A stretch of 6,464 nt of DNA from an uncultured Acidimicrobiaceae bacterium (GTDB taxonomy: Bacteria; Actinomycetota; Acidimicrobiia; Acidimicrobiales; Ilumatobacteraceae): the NCBI GenBank assembly GCA_903934195.1, contig CAIZMV010000037.1, forward strand, positions 1 through 6,464. The letters run 5' to 3'. Under the pieces are notes generated by a model. It was not told the origin of the DNA and made no database searches. It saw only the letters and a list, made by a program, of their open reading frames with translations. Positions 4,781 through 6,464 of this stretch are shown here, piece by piece (position 1 is the stretch's first letter; every line of letters begins with the position of its first letter). Position numbers and translations under genes: made by a program.

Positions 4781-6289
4781 ATGACGTCGAATGAACATTG
4801 GGTTGACAGAATCTGCGAGCGCTATGACGCGGTTCTGTTTGATGTAGGGAACACTCTTGTCGAGCAGTCGTTCCCGGGTACGCCGTTGGACGAAGTCAAG
4901 GTGATCGTGCTCCGTGGAGTCGTTGAAGCAGTCGCAGCCCTCGATGGTCGAATCGCCATGGGTCTCGTCTCGAATACAAGCGAGATGGGCGCATCAAGCA
5001 TTCGGAAGTTTCTTGACTCGGTTGACCTTGGGTCTCCTTTCCCAGTCATTGTTGCTACCGCTGAATTGGGAATCCATAAACCGGATCCCGCTCCACTCGT
5101 TGAAGGGGCGCGACAATTAGGTGTTGACCCTGTTCGATGCCTATATGTGGGCGATAACGAGACAGATCTGATTGCGGCGACTCGAGCAGGCATGGATTTT
5201 TGTTTTTCTGGTCCAGATCTTGAGTGGATTTTTTCTCGCTATGCGCGTAACGAAGCTTCTCCGTTTGCTCGTGCTCGTGCATTTCAACGCGGAGTCGACG
5301 CGGATTTTGGGATTCAGTGTGAGGGCGAAATCAACTCGTTGGCAAAGCCACCCGGATCACTGGGAGACCTTGAGACGGCAGCTATACGAATTGCGTCAAT
5401 TCAACGGAGAATTGACCCGCGAATAGACCCGATTGCTGCAGCAGTTTTTGTAGCAGATCATGGCATCGCCGAAAGTGATGTGGTGACGCCATGGCCGTGG
5501 ACAATTACAAAGGACATTGCGAAGTTAATGGCGGCGGGGAAGGCGACTGCTTCAATTTTTGCACGTTCGTCAGATGTGTTCCTTGAAATTGTGAATGTCG
5601 GAATAGCCACAGGAGACTCACCCGAAGGTGTGCGTGATGAAGTGGTACGCAAGGGGACCTTTGACATTCGAAGTGGACAGACAATGTCACCTGACGACGT
5701 GCTTGCTGCTCTCGATGTTGGTGTTAACACTGCGTCACGTCTGATCGCTGGCGGCTCACGGGTTCTCTGTGTCGGTGAAGTCGGAATTGGAAACACCACC
5801 TCGGCTGCGGCTCTGATTTCTTGGTGCACCGGACTCAACCCACGTGTTGCAACAGGTGTTGGCTCCGGCATTCCTGAGGATGCGCTTGAACGCAAGCGCC
5901 AGATTGTTGCTGACGCTGTCGAATCACTTGATCCAAATCTTGATGCTCTTGAAGTTTTGGGAAGAATCGGTGGGCTTGAAATCGCCGCAATGGTCGGTTT
6001 TATGATTGAGGCTGCATCGGTTGGTGTCCCGGTGATTCTTGACGGTGTGATTACTCTTTCCGCTGCGTGCATTGCCGAAAAACTGTGCCCTCAGATATCT
6101 GCATCAATGATTGCCAGTCATCAGTCGCCGGAGCCGGCAACGGTCGCGGCACTTGAGTTTCTGGGTCTTCAACCATTGGTCAATCTGGGAATGCGCGTCG
6201 GCGAGGGAACTGGTGCGTTGGCGGTTGTGCCGCTGTTGCGTTCAATGTGCAATGCGATTGCTGAAATGGCGCGACTCACGGACCTGTGA
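4781..6289 (+). CDS. cobT: HAD-phosphatase-like domain fused to CobT (DMB phosphoribosyltransferase)
   Basis: A 502-residue, two-domain protein. Residues 15-145 form a HAD-like domain: motif I FDVGNTL (20-26, nucleophile D21), motif II VSNT (63-66), motif III K100 in HKPDP, motif IV GDNETD (124-129). About 43 residues separate motifs I and II, too few for a normal C1 cap. Residues from about 162 to 502 form CobT: LAKPPGSLGDLE (187-198), ADHGIAESD (225-233), GEVGIGNTT (332-340, E333), GRIGGLEIAAMVGF (394-407), PVILDGVIT (417-425) and MRVGEGTGAL (471-480, E475). E333 and E475 probably match the catalytic Glu174 and Glu317 of Salmonella CobT. CobT makes alpha-ribazole 5'-phosphate from nicotinate mononucleotide and dimethylbenzimidazole. 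I infer the HAD part removes the 5'-phosphate, as no cobC/cobZ is in the operon. The reading frame is continuous, so this is a real fusion unless the sequence is misassembled. SD GGTGAG (4772-4777). Confidence 0.9.
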   Translation: MTSNEHWVDRICERYDAVLFDVGNTLVEQSFPGTPLDEVKVIVLRGVVEAVAALDGRIAMGLVSNTSEMGASSIRKFLDSVDLGSPFPVIVATAELGIHKPDPAPLVEGARQLGVDPVRCLYVGDNETDLIAATRAGMDFCFSGPDLEWIFSRYARNEASPFARARAFQRGVDADFGIQCEGEINSLAKPPGSLGDLETAAIRIASIQRRIDPRIDPIAAAVFVADHGIAESDVVTPWPWTITKDIAKLMAAGKATASIFARSSDVFLEIVNVGIATGDSPEGVRDEVVRKGTFDIRSGQTMSPDDVLAALDVGVNTASRLIAGGSRVLCVGEVGIGNTTSAAALISWCTGLNPRVATGVGSGIPEDALERKRQIVADAVESLDPNLDALEVLGRIGGLEIAAMVGFMIEAASVGVPVILDGVITLSAACIAEKLCPQISASMIASHQSPEPATVAALEFLGLQPLVNLGMRVGEGTGALAVVPLLRSMCNAIAEMARLTDL

Positions 6290-6325
6290 GTTAGTGCTCA
6301 AAATCTTGACCAGTACACTTTGGTT

Positions 6326-6464
6326 GTGCCTAACCCCTTAGACCCACGTCTGCTTGATTCTTGCGTTGAGGGCGTAGCCGCTACACATCAACGCCTGTTG
6401 GAAGTGGTTGACGCGTTGACTGCAGAACAGTTCGCTGCACCGTCGTCATTGCCGGGTTGGAACA
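6326..6464 (+). CDS. Maleylpyruvate isomerase N-terminal / DinB-like protein, 5' fragment
   Basis: The first 46 codons of a gene that runs off the right edge. From GTG 6326 the frame reads PNPLDPRLLDSCVEGVAA and continues to LTAEQFAAPSSLPGW. This is the pattern that opens the mycothiol-dependent maleylpyruvate isomerase N-terminal (MDMPI_N, DinB-like helical bundle) family: an amphipathic first helix, then an L-T-x-E-Q-x-x-x-P-S-x-LPGW segment. The metal-binding histidines would lie beyond the window. Many actinobacterial members have no known substrate, so no reaction is assigned. The frame is open back to the cobT stop (same frame), so a TTG at 6320 is a possible start; no clear SD is seen for either. 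The gap from cobT is 36 bases without a terminator, so read-through from the B12 operon is possible, but the family has no obvious B12 role. Confidence 0.65.
   Translation, partial: MPNPLDPRLLDSCVEGVAATHQRLLEVVDALTAEQFAAPSSLPGWN

Noticed and set aside
5458..6072. Long antisense open frame of 204 codons opposite cobT
   Set aside because: The composition is a Ser/Thr/Pro/Arg-rich shadow of the cobT codons, with no recognisable domain; cobT itself has clear motifs through this stretch.
6306..6334. TTGACC at 6306 as a -35 box for the last gene
   Set aside because: No acceptable -10 hexamer lies 16-18 bases downstream; the best match would fall over the GTG start itself.

Overview
The window reads as one chromosomal operon for import of corrinoids and their salvage to adenosylcobalamin (coenzyme B12). 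It is preceded by the 3' part of a cobalamin riboswitch and followed by the first codons of an unrelated gene. All genes are on the + strand. Base composition is moderate, roughly half G+C by eye. The last, partial gene looks like a member of the mycothiol-dependent maleylpyruvate isomerase N-terminal (DinB-like) family, which is typical of Actinobacteria. Together these suggest an actinobacterium of moderate GC, perhaps an aquatic member of Acidimicrobiia. That lineage guess is inference; no rRNA or other marker is present.

Layout: 1-72 is the 3' half of a cobalamin aptamer, truncated by the left edge. 73-184 is the expression platform and leader, including a 10-bp hairpin that buries the first Shine-Dalgarno (SD) sequence. 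Then follow btuF (185-1078, lipoprotein binding protein), btuC (1100-2137, permease), btuD (2134-2919, ATPase), cobO (2916-3485, corrinoid adenosyltransferase), cobU (3485-4018, cobinamide kinase/guanylyltransferase), cobS (4015-4776, cobalamin synthase) and a fused HAD-phosphatase/CobT protein (4781-6289). A DinB-like gene begins at about 6326 and runs off the right edge. Four consecutive junctions overlap by 1-4 bases, so the genes are probably translationally coupled. The only gap of more than about 40 bases is the leader.

How they work together: BtuFCD brings cobinamide or other corrinoids across the membrane and CobO adds the upper adenosyl ligand. CobU phosphorylates and guanylylates the aminopropanol side chain to give AdoCbi-GDP. 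CobT makes alpha-ribazole 5'-phosphate from nicotinate mononucleotide and a lower-ligand base, and CobS joins the two halves. The step that has no stand-alone gene here is removal of the 5'-phosphate (CobC or CobZ elsewhere). The HAD phosphatase-like domain fused to the N-terminus of CobT is a good candidate for it. That fusion, and the mutually exclusive SD-sequestering structures in the leader, are the points most worth following up. No corrin-ring biosynthesis genes, mobile elements, CRISPR arrays, tRNAs or rRNAs were seen.
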